DNA from: Anaerolineae bacterium
Lineage (GTDB): Bacteria; Chloroflexota; Anaerolineae; Aggregatilineales; Phototrophicaceae
Length of the DNA stretch: 64,000 bases
Reading direction: 5' to 3'
Assembly: GCA_023382675.1 (NCBI GenBank)
Contig: JAHDWN010000006.1
Coordinates: 1-64,000, forward strand
The notes below the pieces were generated by a model, which did not search any database, was not told where the DNA came from, and saw only the letters and a list, made by a program, of their open reading frames with translations. Below are positions 63,242 through 64,000 of this stretch, piece by piece; positions within the stretch are counted from its first letter, which is position 1; every line of letters starts with the position of its first letter. The translations under genes were made by a program, and so were the position numbers.

Positions 63242-64000
63242 CGCCGGACGCGTGCATCGCCGACGCGTTTCGTGATCGCCTGTGCATCCAGATATTCGAG
63301 CAGCCCAATCGCATATTTTCGCGACGTGCCAAAAGCGTCGCGCAGCATGGCGGCGGTCACTGATCCATGTTGATCGATCAATGCCAGGGTACCGCTGACC
63401 ATTTCGTCATAGGTCACGCGTGCCAGGATCACATCCGGTTGGACGCGCACAATGTTGCCCAACTCGATCAGCGCCAGCAGCACATCTTCGCCGACGATCT
63501 GCGCGGCTTCGTCGAAGGACGGCGGCGTGAAGCGAGCGCTGTCAAAGGTTGCGCGCAGGCGTTCGATCTGGCTGAGCTGCGTCGCCGTGAACGTCACCTG
63601 ATGCTCTGCCAGCCGCAGCAGCGAGTCCTGCGCCACGATCTCGGTCTGCAACCCCAGCAGCGCGTTCAGCGTCGCCTGTTTGATGCCGATGCGACTGCGC
63701 AGGGCCTCACGTGCCATACCGAGGCGCAGCGGATACTCGCGGTGGAAGGTGTCCAATTCGCGCAGCATGGCGTTGTGCAGCCCGCGTGCGCTGTCGCCGC
63801 TCAGGTAGACATCCCCCGGCAGAGCGATGATCAAATCGGTGGACAGCGCTTCGTCGAGCGCAGCGGCAAATTCCGCGGTATTCATGCCTGCTGTTTGCTG
63901 CAAGGCCGTCGCTTTGAGCGGTTCGTTGCCGCTGGCGAGTTGTGCCAGCTGTTCTGCCGGGCTGCCCATCAGCCGGAGTTGCAGTTGTTCGACCACGGCG
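63238..64000 (-). CDS. selB: Selenocysteine-specific elongation factor, C-terminal part
   Basis: The frame enters from beyond the right edge and ends at 63238, giving about 253 residues. They match the C-terminal winged-helix domains of SelB: FHREYPLRLGMAREALRSRI near the middle, and a final domain with VTAAMLRDAFGTSRKYAIGL and LEYLDAQAITKRVGDARVRR. These domains bind the SECIS hairpin on selenoprotein mRNAs. The GTPase part lies outside the window. Its presence implies that UGA can encode selenocysteine in this organism. It is convergent with murA, overlapping by 4 bp. Confidence 0.9.
   Translation of the reverse strand, partial: AVVEQLQLRLMGSPAEQLAQLASGNEPLKATALQQTAGMNTAEFAAALDEALSTDLIIALPGDVYLSGDSARGLHNAMLRELDTFHREYPLRLGMAREALRSRIGIKQATLNALLGLQTEIVAQDSLLRLAEHQVTFTATQLSQIERLRATFDSARFTPPSFDEAAQIVGEDVLLALIELGNIVRVQPDVILARVTYDEMVSGTLALIDQHGSVTAAMLRDAFGTSRKYAIGLLEYLDAQAITKRVGDARVRR

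Overview
The window looks like chromosomal DNA of a GC-rich bacterium, most likely a member of the Chloroflexota (Anaerolineae-like). This is inferred from the gene families: DUF4397/SH3 surface proteins, large YfhO and DUF2142-type membrane proteins, a rpsF-ssb-rpsR cluster, and a MurA with Asp in place of the catalytic Cys. No marker gene was compared with a database. It is ordinary, densely coded core genome with many 1-11 bp gene overlaps. There is no prophage, CRISPR array or intact insertion sequence.

Layout. 1-1.5 kb: the minus-strand rpsF-ssb-rpsR operon, followed by the start of a membrane-anchored protein that runs off the edge. 1.6-13.8 kb: a minus-strand surface-glycan region with an O-antigen-ligase-like protein, YfhO-like and DUF2142/GT39-like membrane proteins, GT4 and GT2 glycosyltransferases, and Gmd plus an Rmd-like reductase (a likely GDP-D-rhamnose route). 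A TatD nuclease and a secreted three-repeat protein lie inside it. 13.8-14.2 kb: a non-coding relic with IS200/IS605-like terminal hairpins. 14.2-18.9 kb: two large exported DUF4397 proteins. 18.9-24.5 kb: SAM/adenosine salvage genes (ahcY, a PfkB kinase, mtnA), a lone CpaF-type ATPase and a DsbA-like protein. 24.6-31.4 kb: a minus-strand operon alaS, J-like membrane protein, ruvX, mltG, lipoprotein. 31.5-44.9 kb: mixed housekeeping genes (LLM oxidoreductase, tyrS, TauE, rtcB, a CoA-transferase beta subunit, a peptide-binding protein, secG, a CtpA protease and a two-component system), plus a small gene cut by an in-frame TGA. 45-53.8 kb: a radical SAM protein, hisHAFIE with an apparent His-codon leader-peptide attenuator, an acyl-CoA thioesterase and ligase, and a BTAD-type regulator. 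53.9-56.2 kb: tRNA-Arg(UCU) and gyrB behind a structured leader. 56.2-60.1 kb: a thiamine ABC transporter controlled by a TPP riboswitch and terminator. 60.2-64 kb: a CoA-transferase alpha subunit, a SAM hydrolase, murA and the 3' end of selB.

The most informative regulatory signals are the complete his attenuator (sigma70 promoter, His-rich leader peptide, terminator, hisH), the TPP riboswitch/terminator, and the gyrB leader with two hairpins. The most unusual items are the orphan IS200/IS605-like relic with possible guide-RNA-like structure, a heptanucleotide repeat tract translated inside a membrane protein, the single nonsense codon in an otherwise open small gene, the Cys-to-Asp MurA, and the separation of the two CoA-transferase subunits by 22 kb.
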